Source: Chitinophaga sp. CB10 (GTDB lineage: Bacteria; Bacteroidota; Bacteroidia; Chitinophagales; Chitinophagaceae). Taken from it: a DNA stretch of 64,000 nucleotides. This document shows positions 1 through 8,853 of this stretch, in pieces (positions within the stretch are counted from its first letter, which is position 1; each line of letters starts with the position of its first letter). Location of the stretch: contig MLAV02000008.1 in NCBI GenBank assembly GCA_001870995.2, positions 124,001 to 188,000 of the forward strand, read 5' to 3'. The notes below the pieces were generated by a model that had not been told where the DNA came from, searched no databases, and saw only the letters and a list, made by a program, of their open reading frames with translations. The position numbers were made by a program, and so were the translations under genes.

Positions 1-811
1 GGTCCCGGTAATTGATTTCGTTACCCTTTGCAAATCCCCAGTAACGGATCGCCTGCGACTCAATGCTGCACACCACCCGGTACCAGAAGCCCTGGTCCTG
101 CAGGAGATCGGCGTTTATCTTATTGGATGCCGGTTTGAGCGCTGCTTTCAGCGTGGCAATCTCCTTGAAGAACAAGCCCATGGAAGCAGTGTCCGGCCTG
201 AAGTCCCTGCTTTTAAAAGTTGGCGGGCAGAGGGTTTTGAATACCTGCCACCCTGTGTCTATTAACCCGGTATGATGGCCGGCCAGGAATTGCTCCATAT
301 CCGGCATCATTTCGTTAATCGCTTTTGCGCCGCTGTGTTGACTCTCAAAACCGGTAACTGCCAAGGGTTTGGCGCCCTTCACCTGCTGTTGCAGGTAGTT
401 GAACAAGGGGAACATTTCTTCGCTGGTGGCGTACATATAAAACAGGTTGCCGGGAACCAGCGCTTTAAAGGAAGCGCCTTGCTCCGCCTGCGGCCAGATC
501 TTGTTGATATCATAAAATCCACTTTCAAAAGCCAGCACATCAAACCCCAGCTGTTCATGGAGGTATTGGATGATGCGGGTCTTTGCAAGAAACGTAGAGC
601 CTTCACCGTGAGTCTGCTCGCCCAGCATAACGATACGGCTATTACCGATAGCTTTCTTCAACGCCTGCAGGTCCGAATAGTCCGTATAGGCCGGATCAAT
701 ACTTGCAATAGCAGCCGCATGTTTGTTGACATAGGCGGGAAGCGCCTGCTGCGCCTGCGTTTGCAGGGAGAGCGCCACACAGCATACAGCGATGATTAAT
801 TTTTTCATCAT
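1..811 (-). CDS. Erythromycin esterase-like protein, C-terminus cut by window edge
   Basis: Reading the minus strand from the tandem ATG codons at 811/808 gives one open frame that runs off the left edge (about 270 codons). It begins with a signal peptide ending near QTQAQQ (residues 15-22), so the product is probably periplasmic. Residues 62-70 read MLGEQTHGE and residues 94-101 read LAFESGFY. These match the Glu/His and Glu motifs of the erythromycin esterase (EreA/EreB, Pfam Erythro_esteras) superfamily. Characterised Ere enzymes hydrolyse the macrolide lactone, but most family members in environmental Bacteroidota have unknown substrates, so resistance is not implied. The gene lies 46 bp downstream of the araC-type gene on the same strand and may be co-transcribed with it. 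Confidence 0.8.
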   Translation of the reverse strand, partial: MMKKLIIAVCCVALSLQTQAQQALPAYVNKHAAAIASIDPAYTDYSDLQALKKAIGNSRIVMLGEQTHGEGSTFLAKTRIIQYLHEQLGFDVLAFESGFYDINKIWPQAEQGASFKALVPGNLFYMYATSEEMFPLFNYLQQQVKGAKPLAVTGFESQHSGAKAINEMMPDMEQFLAGHHTGLIDTGWQVFKTLCPPTFKSRDFRPDTASMGLFFKEIATLKAALKPASNKINADLLQDQGFWYRVVCSIESQAIRYWGFAKGNEINYRD

Positions 812-857
812 GAGTGGATTTATGTAGGTGAGATGTCGGTTCAGCAGGGCGGAAGTA

Positions 858-1697
858 CTACTTATCCGCAATTTTGCTCCTGAAGCTGGAAGGACTCATC
901 TGGTGGTGCTTGCGGAAGAACTTATTGAAATGGCTCATATCGCTGAAACCAAATTCATTGCTGATCTCCTTCAGTGAAAACGAGCTGTGTTTAAGCCTGT
1001 TTTCGATGAGGTGCAGTTTATACCGCGTTACATATTCCCGGAGCGTTACGCCGGTTTGCTCCTTGAAGTATGCGCCCAGGTAGTGTTTGGAGTAATCGAA
1101 CGCCGCTGCCAGCTGCTCTGTTTGTATCTCTTCCGCCTGATGGATATGTTCGTGAATATAATTCAACAGCTGCGTGATTTTCTCACTGTGTTTGCCGGTA
1201 ATAGTTTGGGTGGTGGGGGAGATGTTATTTTGCACCATGGACAGCAGCGCCTGCACGAGCAATCGGATCGTATGGTTATGCTCATTGTGCTCATCCTGCC
1301 ATTCCGCTACAATCAACCGGATCAACTGGTCTATTCTTTCTTTTATTTTGGGGGAGAGATGTAAGCGGTCCTGTTGAAAAGCCTGCAGTAAATTTTCCGT
1401 GACGCTGTTCCACTGCCGTTGGGTCGTGGCATCTCCTGCGCCCAAATAAGCATTTGTAAATTTCAGAAAGGTGAACGTCGTAGGGGTTGCTATCTCGAAA
1501 TGATGCGCATCGGAAGGCCCCAGCAGGAATAAGTCCAGTGGCCCGTAGGGAACAGTGACTCCGGATACAACATGCATTCCCGTTCCCTGGTGTACGAATA
1601 TCAGTTCAAAGTGGTTGTGGTTATGCACGGGATGGTCCCAGACCTTTCCGGTGAAGTGTGATATTTTCAGGTATTCATGTTGTATGTAACGTTTCAT
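858..1697 (-). CDS. AraC family transcriptional regulator
   Basis: This 279-residue protein has an N-terminal cupin-like sensor domain (HNHNHFELIFVHQG near residues 25-40, then a PSDAHHFE stretch) and a C-terminal AraC-type double helix-turn-helix (FDYSKHYLGAYFKEQTG, then EFGFSDMSHFNKFFRKH near the end). The frame is open upstream to 1784, but the ATG at 1697, giving MKRYIQHEY, is preferred because it leaves an 87-bp divergent promoter region before the SDR gene. Sensor-type AraC proteins usually activate a neighbouring operon in response to a small molecule. The divergent reductase and the downstream esterase-like gene are the likely targets. The effector is unknown. Confidence 0.88.
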   Translation of the reverse strand: MKRYIQHEYLKISHFTGKVWDHPVHNHNHFELIFVHQGTGMHVVSGVTVPYGPLDLFLLGPSDAHHFEIATPTTFTFLKFTNAYLGAGDATTQRQWNSVTENLLQAFQQDRLHLSPKIKERIDQLIRLIVAEWQDEHNEHNHTIRLLVQALLSMVQNNISPTTQTITGKHSEKITQLLNYIHEHIHQAEEIQTEQLAAAFDYSKHYLGAYFKEQTGVTLREYVTRYKLHLIENRLKHSSFSLKEISNEFGFSDMSHFNKFFRKHHQMSPSSFRSKIADK

Positions 1698-1702
1698 CCC
1701 CG

Positions 1703-1733
1703 CTAAGTACAAATTATTCCTACTAAAGTACAA
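1703..1733. promoter_or_regulatory. Candidate AraC operator: two direct repeats in the divergent promoter
   Basis: The octamer AAGTACAA occurs at 1705-1712 and again at 1726-1733, exactly 21 bp apart, each preceded by CTA. Two same-orientation half-sites on one face of the helix is the usual arrangement for AraC-family dimers. The site lies between the araC start at 1697 and the SDR start at 1785. Assignment to this regulator is an inference from position. Confidence 0.45.
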
Positions 1734-1784
1734 CAGATACCCTTTTTGCCCAACTGATCTTTGTGGCATAAAACAACGTAGCAT

Positions 1785-2849
1785 ATGAATACCGGAAATA
1801 AAAGAAAAGTAGCACTGGTAGCCGGTGCGCAGGGAGTAATAGGCAAGAATTTAATCAACCATCTGCTCACTTTGGATGACTGGGAGGTAATCGGATTATC
1901 CAGGCGTGGAGGAAAGGGCGGGGAAAAGGCACAATACATCGCGGTAAACCTGCAGGACCGGGAAAATACCCAGCAACAGCTCCAACATCTCACCACAATA
2001 ACCCATATTTTTTATACCGCTTACCAGGATGCCCCTACCTGGGCCGCGCTGGTACCGCCCAACATGGCCATGCTGGTAAACCTTATGGAAGCCGTGGAGC
2101 CGGTGGCCCAAAACCTGGAACATGTAAGCCTGATGCAGGGGTACAAGGTTTACGGCGCCCACCTCGGGCCTTTTACTACGCCGGCTAAGGAATCCGACGC
2201 CGGCAAGCATATGCCGCCGGATTTCAACATGGATCAGCAGTATTACCTGGAACGCCTGCAGCAGGGCAAGCGCTGGAGCTGGTCGGCCATCCGCCCGTCT
2301 GTAGTAGGCGGTACCGCCCTGGGCAACCCTATGAACCTGGCGCTCAGCATTGCTGCTTACGCCAGCATCTCCAGGGAATTGAACCTGCCTTTGCGCTTCC
2401 CCGGTAAAACCGAAGCGTACAACAAAATCCTGGAAATGACGGATGCGGACCTCCTGGCCAAGGCCACCGTATGGGCAGCCACCACTCCTAAGGCGGCTAA
2501 CCAGGCGTTTAATATCACGAATGGGGATTTGTTCCGCTGGGAGCAGTTATGGCCTAAAATAGCCGCTTATTTTGGCCTGGCGGTGGCGCCGCCGCTGCCC
2601 ATGCCACTGGATACCGTAATGGCGGATAAGGGTCCGTTATGGGAGGCTATGCGTGCCAAATACGGCCTGACCGCTTCGTACGAAGCGGTATCTGCCTGGA
2701 AGTTCAGCGATTTCGTGTTTTCATGGGATTACGACTTTTTTGCCGATGGTTCGAAGGCGAGGCGCTTAGGGTTTCATGAGTATGTGGACACGGAGGAGAT
2801 GTTTATGCGGTTGTTTGATGAGTTGAGGAGGGAAAAGGTGGTGCCGTGA
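1785..2849 (+). CDS. SDR family NAD(P)-dependent reductase, PRISE-like
   Basis: A 354-residue extended short-chain dehydrogenase/reductase. The N-terminal Rossmann motif reads VAGAQGVIGKNL (residues 12-23) and an NADP-type arginine pair follows the second strand (GLSRRGGKG). The central LMQGYKVYGAHLG segment corresponds to the modified active site of the progesterone-5-beta-reductase/iridoid-synthase-like group, in which the usual YxxxK motif is altered. Family members reduce activated enones; the physiological substrate here is unknown. The gene diverges from the AraC regulator, which suggests ligand-controlled expression. It ends before a bidirectional hairpin that separates it from the convergent tRNA gene. 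Confidence 0.82.
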   Translation: MNTGNKRKVALVAGAQGVIGKNLINHLLTLDDWEVIGLSRRGGKGGEKAQYIAVNLQDRENTQQQLQHLTTITHIFYTAYQDAPTWAALVPPNMAMLVNLMEAVEPVAQNLEHVSLMQGYKVYGAHLGPFTTPAKESDAGKHMPPDFNMDQQYYLERLQQGKRWSWSAIRPSVVGGTALGNPMNLALSIAAYASISRELNLPLRFPGKTEAYNKILEMTDADLLAKATVWAATTPKAANQAFNITNGDLFRWEQLWPKIAAYFGLAVAPPLPMPLDTVMADKGPLWEAMRAKYGLTASYEAVSAWKFSDFVFSWDYDFFADGSKARRLGFHEYVDTEEMFMRLFDELRREKVVP

Positions 2850-2914
2850 GGGGGGAAGTAATCATTTAAATAATCGGTTAACAACTGGAAGGAATAGTAA
2901 ACCAGTTAGAAATA

Positions 2915-2955
2915 AAAACGCTCAAGTACAGTATATCACTGCATTTGAGCGTTTT
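2915..2955. terminator. Bidirectional intrinsic terminator
   Basis: Perfect 11-bp arms AAAACGCTCAA (2915-2925) and TTGAGCGTTTT (2945-2955) lie between the convergent SDR gene and tRNA-Arg. The A/T ends give a U-tract in both directions. Confidence 0.8.
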
Positions 2956-2961
2956 GTTCAG

Positions 2962-3033
2962 TAGCCCGGACAAGAATCGAACTTGTATCTAAAGTTTAGG
3001 AAACTTCTATTCTATCCATTGAACTACCGGGCC
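2962..3033 (-). tRNA. tRNA-Arg (anticodon CCU)
   Basis: The minus strand folds into a full cloverleaf of 72 nt. The acceptor stem GGCCCGG/CCGGGCT has a G1-U72 wobble, the D stem is GTTC/GAAT, the anticodon stem is GAAGT/ACTTT with loop TTCCTAA, the variable region has four bases, and the T arm is ACAAG-TTCGATT-CTTGT. The anticodon at loop positions 34-36 is CCT, so it reads AGG arginine codons. The discriminator base is A and CCA is not encoded. The gene lies downstream of the acyl-CoA ligase on the same strand and ahead of the bidirectional terminator. Confidence 0.95.
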
Positions 3034-3090
3034 GGTTCCAATCCCATTTCTTAGGATCGGGTGGCAAAAGTAAGGTATTTAAATTAATTT

Positions 3091-4956
3091 TTAAATACTT
3101 TCTATATCCACTTTTCCGCCGGCAGGGGTGTAGATACCGTCGATTTCATGTTTGTACCTTTCCAGGATTACTTTACGCTTCACCTTCAGCGTAGGCGTCA
3201 GCTCCCCGGCGTCTACCGTCCACTCGTGGGGCAGCAGGGCGAACTTTTTCACCTGCTCGATGTGGTTAAAGAACTGGTTGTACTTATCCACGGCTTGTTT
3301 GAAAAGGTCTTTAATATCCGGGTTTTTAAGCATTTCTTCGTTGGTGGTCCAGGAGAGGCCACGTTTCTCCGCCCATTTCTTCAGGTTGCCAAAGGAAGGC
3401 ACGATCAGGGCGCCGGTAAACTTACGGTCTTCGCCCACCACCATGATCTGCTCTATATAGGGGGATTCCTTAAACTTGTTCTCAATAGGCTGCGGCGCCA
3501 CGAACTTACCACCGGAGGTTTTGAAGAGTTCCTTCTTCCGGTCGGTGATCTTTAGGAATTTATTGTCGATGATCACGCCGATGTCGCCGGTATGGAACCA
3601 GCCGTCTTTAATAGCGTCTGCCGTGAGGTCCGGGCGTTTGTAGTAACCCATGGTGATGTTCGGGCCTTTGGCGAGGATTTCCCCGTCTTCGGCGATCTTT
3701 ACTTCCACACCGGAGATGATAGGCCCTACGGTGCCGAACATACGATCTTCTACCGTAAAGCGGTTCACACTGATCACCGGGGAAGTTTCGGTAAGCCCGT
3801 ATCCCTCCATGATGGGGATGCCGGCAGCGGTGAATATCTTCAGGAGCCGTACCTGGCAGGCTGCGGCGCCGTTAACGATCGCCTGTATATTGCCGCCCAG
3901 CGCAGCTCTCCACTTGCTGAAAACGAGTTTATTGGCCAGTTTCAGCTGCAGGTTATACCACAGCCCCTGGTTTTTATTGATTTCATAGCGCTTGCCGAGG
4001 TCTACGGACCAGAAGAAGAGGGCCCGTTTAATGCCTTTCAGCTCCAGGCCGGTAGCCATGATCTTCTCGTACACTTTTTCCAGCAACCGGGGAACGGTGG
4101 TGAAGATGGTCGGTTTCACCTCCTTGAGGTTCTCGGCAATCTTATCCATGTTTTCCGCGTAATAAATAGGTACCCCTGCCGTCAGGTACAGGTAGGTCAC
4201 CATACGCTCGAAAATATGGTTTAAAGGCAGGAAGCTAAGCGCTTTGGCGTCCGGGTTTACCGGCAGGTAAGGCTTGCAGGCTACCACGTTGCTAACCACG
4301 TTATGGTGACTGAGCATTACGCCTTTAGGCGTGCCCGTGGTGCCGGAGGTATAAATGATCGTCACCAGCTCTTCCGGCGAGATGTTAGCCTTCGTCTGGT
4401 CAATCAGGTCGTAATCGGCAGGGTCGCCCATGTCCAGCACTTCCTTCCAATGGCGCGCGCCTTCTACTTTCTCATAGGTGAAGATCTCGCGGATGGTGGG
4501 AAACTTGTCACGGGCTTCCATTACCTTGTCCAGCAGTTCCTTGTCGTTAACAAAGAGCAACCTGGCCTCGGCGTTATTGAGTACAAATTCAAGTTCGTGT
4601 TGACTGATAGTGGGGTAGATGGGAGTGAGAACGGCGCCCAGCTGCTGACAAGCCAGGTCTGTCATGATCCATTCCGGGCGGTTGGGCGCAATGACTGCAA
4701 TTTTATCCTTCTGCTCATTTTCCTTTATACCCGGCCTGATACCCAGTTTCAGCAACCCTGAACTGAACTTCATGGCTATTTCTCCAACTTCCCGGGTACT
4801 GTATTTCCTCCATTGACCATTCTCCTTGGCTGCCAGCATATCCTGTTTGGGATAATGCTCCAGCTGGTAATTAATGACGTCAAATAGTCGTTGCGGCTGG
4901 TCCATACTGTATAAGTTTTGTTTTGGCTTAATAACGTGTTTGCTGTCGCTTTTCAT
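3091..4956 (-). CDS. fadD: Long-chain fatty acid--CoA ligase (AMP-forming)
   Basis: A 621-residue ANL-superfamily adenylating enzyme that activates long-chain fatty acids to acyl-CoA through an acyl-adenylate. The P-loop YTSGTTGTPKGVMLSHHN lies near residues 202-219, the A5-type motif EGYGLTETSP near 400, the GWFHTGDIG motif near 465, and the hinge/catalytic segment DRKKELFKTSGGK near 490. Length and architecture fit the eukaryote-like long-chain synthetase branch common in Bacteroidota. The chosen ATG overlaps the end of the upstream 2TM gene by 29 bp. A second ATG at 4905 (MDQPQRLF) would avoid the overlap and is a plausible true start. Which lipid pathway it feeds, degradation or lipid remodelling, is not shown by the context. 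Confidence 0.92.
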   Translation of the reverse strand: MKSDSKHVIKPKQNLYSMDQPQRLFDVINYQLEHYPKQDMLAAKENGQWRKYSTREVGEIAMKFSSGLLKLGIRPGIKENEQKDKIAVIAPNRPEWIMTDLACQQLGAVLTPIYPTISQHELEFVLNNAEARLLFVNDKELLDKVMEARDKFPTIREIFTYEKVEGARHWKEVLDMGDPADYDLIDQTKANISPEELVTIIYTSGTTGTPKGVMLSHHNVVSNVVACKPYLPVNPDAKALSFLPLNHIFERMVTYLYLTAGVPIYYAENMDKIAENLKEVKPTIFTTVPRLLEKVYEKIMATGLELKGIKRALFFWSVDLGKRYEINKNQGLWYNLQLKLANKLVFSKWRAALGGNIQAIVNGAAACQVRLLKIFTAAGIPIMEGYGLTETSPVISVNRFTVEDRMFGTVGPIISGVEVKIAEDGEILAKGPNITMGYYKRPDLTADAIKDGWFHTGDIGVIIDNKFLKITDRKKELFKTSGGKFVAPQPIENKFKESPYIEQIMVVGEDRKFTGALIVPSFGNLKKWAEKRGLSWTTNEEMLKNPDIKDLFKQAVDKYNQFFNHIEQVKKFALLPHEWTVDAGELTPTLKVKRKVILERYKHEIDGIYTPAGGKVDIESI

Positions 4957-5161
4957 TGTAATACTGGAATGCCAGGAATAATCCCCAGGTAATTACCGGC
5001 CATACGGGCCAGGGCACGCCCTGAAAAATTTCGTTGTCCGTAATAAACCACAAGCCCCATAACCCCGCATTCGCAAATAGGTATAGGATAAGATGAGATT
5101 TAAACGCAGCATTGGCCCTGATGTGCCATAGTTGCTCCTCCCGTTCTTTGGTTTTTTCCAT
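4928..5161 (-). CDS. 2TM domain-containing small membrane protein
   Basis: A 77-residue protein with a charged N-terminus (MEKTKEREEQLWHIRANAA) followed by two hydrophobic helices (about residues 22-40 and 49-66) separated by a short loop, and a basic C-terminal tail. This is the layout of the Bacteroidota 2TM domain family, seen alone or fused to histidine kinases. Its function is unknown. It overlaps the acyl-CoA ligase reading frame by up to 29 bp, which suggests translational coupling and possibly a membrane tether or partner role, though that is inference. Confidence 0.75.
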   Translation of the reverse strand: MEKTKEREEQLWHIRANAAFKSHLILYLFANAGLWGLWFITDNEIFQGVPWPVWPVITWGLFLAFQYYNEKRQQTRY

Positions 5162-5245
5162 ATTGTCACAGCTTTTACGATAGCGCTGCTGTTCTAAATT
5201 TAAACTTTTTTCTGCGTTTTTACCAGCAAAAAAACCTAAAGTGCA

Positions 5246-5911
5246 CTATCTGTATGCGTTGATGGTAAAACTGATATTTACAAGGGAATTTATCAGCTTG
5301 TCCTGCACGGACTTGTCCGCCCGGTAGCTGATGCCCCAAAGTGTCCGATCAATATTGAATGTAGCCATGGCTGATAACTTGCCTGGCGAAAAGGTGAGAA
5401 TGGCAGGGAAAGAAATATTCTTGGTAACTCCCTTAATGGTAAAATTGCCTTTGATGGTATGGGTAGCGTCTTTTAAATTCAGGTCTTCATCTACCGCGGG
5501 TTTGAATGGCTCTATGGCCGTCATCTCAAAAGTAGCGGTAGGGTATTGGGCAACATCGAAGAACAGGGGCCCTTTCAGTTCCCTTTCCAGCTTGTTTTTC
5601 ATAGAGGTATCTGCCGCCAGGTCCACATTCTCCAAAGTTTTCATGTTCATGACAAACTGTGCAGCGGTGACCACGGAGTTCTTTACATATATGACCCCGC
5701 TCAGCAGCTTCAGGGTCCCGTGGTGCTTACCCGTAGGCTTGGTCCCAATCCAGCCGATAACGCTGGTGGCCGTGTCCACCAGATAGGCATGTCCTTCTCC
5801 TACCTTCACTTGCTGTACATCGCCCACCTTTGCCTTATCGGCACGGGGCGCCTCCTGGCAGGAAGCCAGTATAACCAGCAGGAAAAACGTATATGCTATC
5901 CGTTTGATCAT
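5246..5911 (-). CDS. YceI family lipoprotein
   Basis: The start at 5911 gives MIKRIAYTFF followed by a lipobox (ILASC, Cys18), so the product should be a 221-residue lipoprotein. The frame is open further upstream but would overlap the dehydrogenase gene and bury the signal peptide. The mature part has the YceI lipocalin-like beta-barrel pattern: VDTATSVIGWIGTKPTGKHHGTL near the N-terminus, a KGNFTIKGVTK strand, and NIDRTLWGISYRAD near the end. YceI proteins bind amphiphilic or isoprenoid molecules in the periplasm; the ligand here is unknown. It lies 71 bp downstream of the PaaN-type gene on the same strand. Confidence 0.88.
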   Translation of the reverse strand: MIKRIAYTFFLLVILASCQEAPRADKAKVGDVQQVKVGEGHAYLVDTATSVIGWIGTKPTGKHHGTLKLLSGVIYVKNSVVTAAQFVMNMKTLENVDLAADTSMKNKLERELKGPLFFDVAQYPTATFEMTAIEPFKPAVDEDLNLKDATHTIKGNFTIKGVTKNISFPAILTFSPGKLSAMATFNIDRTLWGISYRADKSVQDKLINSLVNISFTINAYR

Positions 5912-5982
5912 GTATATAAATATAACGCATTTTAGTGAAGAACGGCCACCCGCTGGGGTAGCCGTTCCGGTAATATAAGCTG

Positions 5983-7638
5983 TTACTCTGCCAGTTCCCT
6001 GTTGCCAACCCATACAAACCGCTTCAAAATAAATTCCTGGTTGGTAAAGCTGGCGTTGCCCGCCGGGTTACCTCCCGTCACATGGAAGTCGGAAAAGGCA
6101 GCATGCTGGTTCACCCAGATGAAGCCGGTCAGGTTAAACGATACCGGCGTAAATACGCTGTTCATTTCATCCCGGATTTCCTCCTTTACCGCAGGGTCAG
6201 TGGTGTAGGCGGCGCAGGTGATAGCCCCATGTTTCTGGGCCATCTGCTTCGCCAGCTGTAAGGAATGTTTGGTGTCTTTCGTCTTGATAATCAATACAAT
6301 CGGTCCAAATAATTCCTGCTCATAAATATTATTGTCCGCGCTGCTCACCTCAATGATTGTAGGGGTGAACATCCGGGCTTTGGAAAATTCTTCGTTATTG
6401 ATAGACTGCCCCCGGAGGATCACCTTCCCGCCCAGCTGGGCCGCCTCCCTGGCGCGTTCCAGGGTCCTTTCATTCTGCACCGCGCCCAATGTGCCTGCTC
6501 CCATTTTGGGATTGTTCACCAGGGCCTCCACGGCTGCCTTGAATTGCTGCACTACTTCGTTGAAGCTTACCATCCCTGCATTGGTTTGAATGCCCTGCTC
6601 AGGAATGAAGAAGTTCTGCGGCGCCGTACACATCTGGCCGGAATACAGGCTCACGGAAAATGCCAGGTTTTGGATTACGGCGTCCAGGTCCTTCACACTG
6701 TCGATAATTACCGAGTTCACGCCTGCCTTCTCTGTAAACACGGTTTTGCCCTGCAAGGATTCTATATAGTTACCGAAGCTGCTGCCACCGGTATAATCAA
6801 TCAGTTTTACAGCCGGATCTTCGCAGAGTTCTTTGGTGATCATATGCCCGGAAGTGTCCGCGGCCAGCTGGCAGAGGAGCGGGTTGTAACCCATTTCTTC
6901 CAGGGCCTGCTGGATACAGCTAACGGCAATGGCTATCGGTAAAATTGCTTTCGGATGTGGTTTTACTATAACGGGATTGCCGGTGATCATATCTGCGTAG
7001 ATGCCTGGCAGTGAGTTCCACACCGGGAAGGTAGAGCAGCCGATGACCACGCCCACGCCTTTCGGAATAGCATGAAATGATTTCGCCAGTTTTATGCTTG
7101 CCTTGCCCATCGGCTTTTCCCAGAGGAGGTTGCCGGGATACCGGCGAAGCTCGTCGTAACCGGCGGCAATTGCTTCCAGCGCCCGGTCGTTGGCATGCGG
7201 CCCCGATGCCTGGAAGCTCATCATAAAGCTCTGCCCGGTAGTGTGCATGGTGGCGTTGGCGATATCGAAAAAGTGATCCCGGATTTTGTCAAGGGTTTCG
7301 GTCAACACTGCGGCTCTTTGTTCCGCGGGTACTTTAGCCCAGGCCTTACCAGCCTCGGTGGCATTGGCCACCAGATCCTTTACGGAGAAAAGGGGATAGG
7401 TAACACCCAGTACTTCGCCGCTGTATGGAGATACCTCCTCGCCAGCCCAGTCTTTCTCACCGGTTTGCAATAACTGCTTAAACGGCTTGTTCAGCATTTG
7501 CTGGTAGCTCTGTACGCCAATGGCATGTGCTTCGTCGCCGTATGCTTTGGGGTGTTCAGGATATTGCGAGTAAAATGTTCTGCTCTGATTGGCTTTTACC
7601 GCATTTTCAATTGTGTTTTGGTGTTTAGCAACAAGCAT
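5983..7638 (-). CDS. paaN: PaaN-type aldehyde dehydrogenase (phenylacetic acid degradation protein family)
   Basis: A 551-residue aldehyde dehydrogenase superfamily protein. The catalytic cysteine is C337 in SGQMCTAPQN, the likely general-base region is E303 in TEKAGVN, and the cofactor-binding lysine lies in VIVKPHPKA near 226. It lacks the C-terminal MaoC hydratase domain of PaaZ and matches the stand-alone PaaN2 form in length and in its long N-terminal extension. In the phenylacetate pathway such enzymes oxidise the ring-cleavage semialdehyde. No other paa gene is present in this window, so the role here may differ. It is followed by the YceI gene. Confidence 0.85.
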   Translation of the reverse strand: MLVAKHQNTIENAVKANQSRTFYSQYPEHPKAYGDEAHAIGVQSYQQMLNKPFKQLLQTGEKDWAGEEVSPYSGEVLGVTYPLFSVKDLVANATEAGKAWAKVPAEQRAAVLTETLDKIRDHFFDIANATMHTTGQSFMMSFQASGPHANDRALEAIAAGYDELRRYPGNLLWEKPMGKASIKLAKSFHAIPKGVGVVIGCSTFPVWNSLPGIYADMITGNPVIVKPHPKAILPIAIAVSCIQQALEEMGYNPLLCQLAADTSGHMITKELCEDPAVKLIDYTGGSSFGNYIESLQGKTVFTEKAGVNSVIIDSVKDLDAVIQNLAFSVSLYSGQMCTAPQNFFIPEQGIQTNAGMVSFNEVVQQFKAAVEALVNNPKMGAGTLGAVQNERTLERAREAAQLGGKVILRGQSINNEEFSKARMFTPTIIEVSSADNNIYEQELFGPIVLIIKTKDTKHSLQLAKQMAQKHGAITCAAYTTDPAVKEEIRDEMNSVFTPVSFNLTGFIWVNQHAAFSDFHVTGGNPAGNASFTNQEFILKRFVWVGNRELAE

Positions 7639-7663
7639 ATTTAGATTTTGTGGTTTTCAGGTA

Positions 7664-8743
7664 TCAGTAACCCGCATTCACCAACGAAAACTTCCCATCA
7701 TTATAATACTCGTCCGGCCTTGGTTTCAACGGATTGTTACGCTGGTATTTGGAAAAAGTGTCATATTCCTGTTTATGCAATGTAGTCCAGCTCCTGTAAG
7801 CAGCCTGGTTGATGGCAGGCCCAAACAGCCATTGGTTGTAAGCATCAAATAAGCCTTCCTTCAACATCCTGCGTTGAAAATCGAATAACGCGTACGGATA
7901 ATTGGAAGCGTACGTATTATCCCAATCCAGCAGGAAGCGGGTGCGTACCATAACCAGTCCATCCAGGTCCACGCCGCCGGTTACCACGCTCATTTGCTTA
8001 CCCATAGTTTGTTTGTATGCTTGTGAGAAGCCACTGTCGCCGCTTCTGCCTTTCTTCTTTCCTTCGTCCGGTAAAATGCTGTTCAATAATGACGGATCAT
8101 TAAAGAGTCGCTTATAGGATTCCAGCAGGATATTCCGGATCTCTGCGGTGCGGGTGGTAAAGCTTTCCATATTCATGAAAATCTCCCCATACAGGATGCA
8201 CCACATCGGGTTATTGCTGTAGCTGTATGTCTTGGTAGCATTGTAGTAGTTGCCGGGGAAGGTAGGGTCTTTTTCAATCCCTTTCAGCCAGCTGTTTAAC
8301 GCCGCATCATACATCTTGAAGTTCATCAGCAGGTTGCCGTTATCGTTATACAGCTCGCCGCTTTCCGGGAACTTACGCAATGCTTTTTCATACATTTTCT
8401 GCGCCACCTTCCAGTCCTCCCGGCTTACGTAAATGTTGCCGGCAATTTGGTACACCTGCACATCTGCTTCCTTACTGCTCAATAATGGCTCTATGATGGC
8501 TTTGGCCCGGTTCAGGTCCCCCTTCAGGTAAAAGGTATAGCCAAGCTGTTTCTTGGTTTCAAAATTATCCGGTTCCAGTTGTAATGCCTGGTTAAAAACG
8601 AGTATGGCATTGGAGTAATCGCCTGTGCGCTGAAACCCGGTAGCCGTGTTAAACAGCTCCCTGGCATCCTGACCAAACACTGTCTGTGAAAATAATACCC
8701 CTGCTATAAAAAATGTTTTCAATAAAGAAGACTTGATATGCAT
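7664..8743 (-). CDS. Secreted tetratricopeptide repeat protein
   Basis: From the ATG at 8743 (MHIKSSLLKTFF) the protein has about 359 residues, with a signal peptide cleaved after VFGQ. An upstream ATG at 8761 is also in frame but adds MKRRTG before the signal. About four TPR units follow (ELFNTATGFQRTGDYSNAIL, LEPDNFETKKQLGYTFYLKG, AGNIYVSREDWKVAQKMYEK, NGNLLMNFKMYDAALNSWLK). The C-terminal 150 residues do not resemble a TPR and include a VDLDGLVMVRTRF segment. This layout recurs among periplasmic Bacteroidota proteins of unknown function. It is a neighbour of the PaaN gene (25-bp gap) but no functional link is evident. Confidence 0.78.
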   Translation of the reverse strand: MHIKSSLLKTFFIAGVLFSQTVFGQDARELFNTATGFQRTGDYSNAILVFNQALQLEPDNFETKKQLGYTFYLKGDLNRAKAIIEPLLSSKEADVQVYQIAGNIYVSREDWKVAQKMYEKALRKFPESGELYNDNGNLLMNFKMYDAALNSWLKGIEKDPTFPGNYYNATKTYSYSNNPMWCILYGEIFMNMESFTTRTAEIRNILLESYKRLFNDPSLLNSILPDEGKKKGRSGDSGFSQAYKQTMGKQMSVVTGGVDLDGLVMVRTRFLLDWDNTYASNYPYALFDFQRRMLKEGLFDAYNQWLFGPAINQAAYRSWTTLHKQEYDTFSKYQRNNPLKPRPDEYYNDGKFSLVNAGY

Positions 8744-8853
8744 TCCTGTCCGTCGTTTCATGTAAAAGTAAGGAAAATGGGGTAATGTGCCGCAGGTACA
8801 CCTGCGACATTGCCTGATTACTTTTCTTTAGATTATATTTTTATTGTATATGG

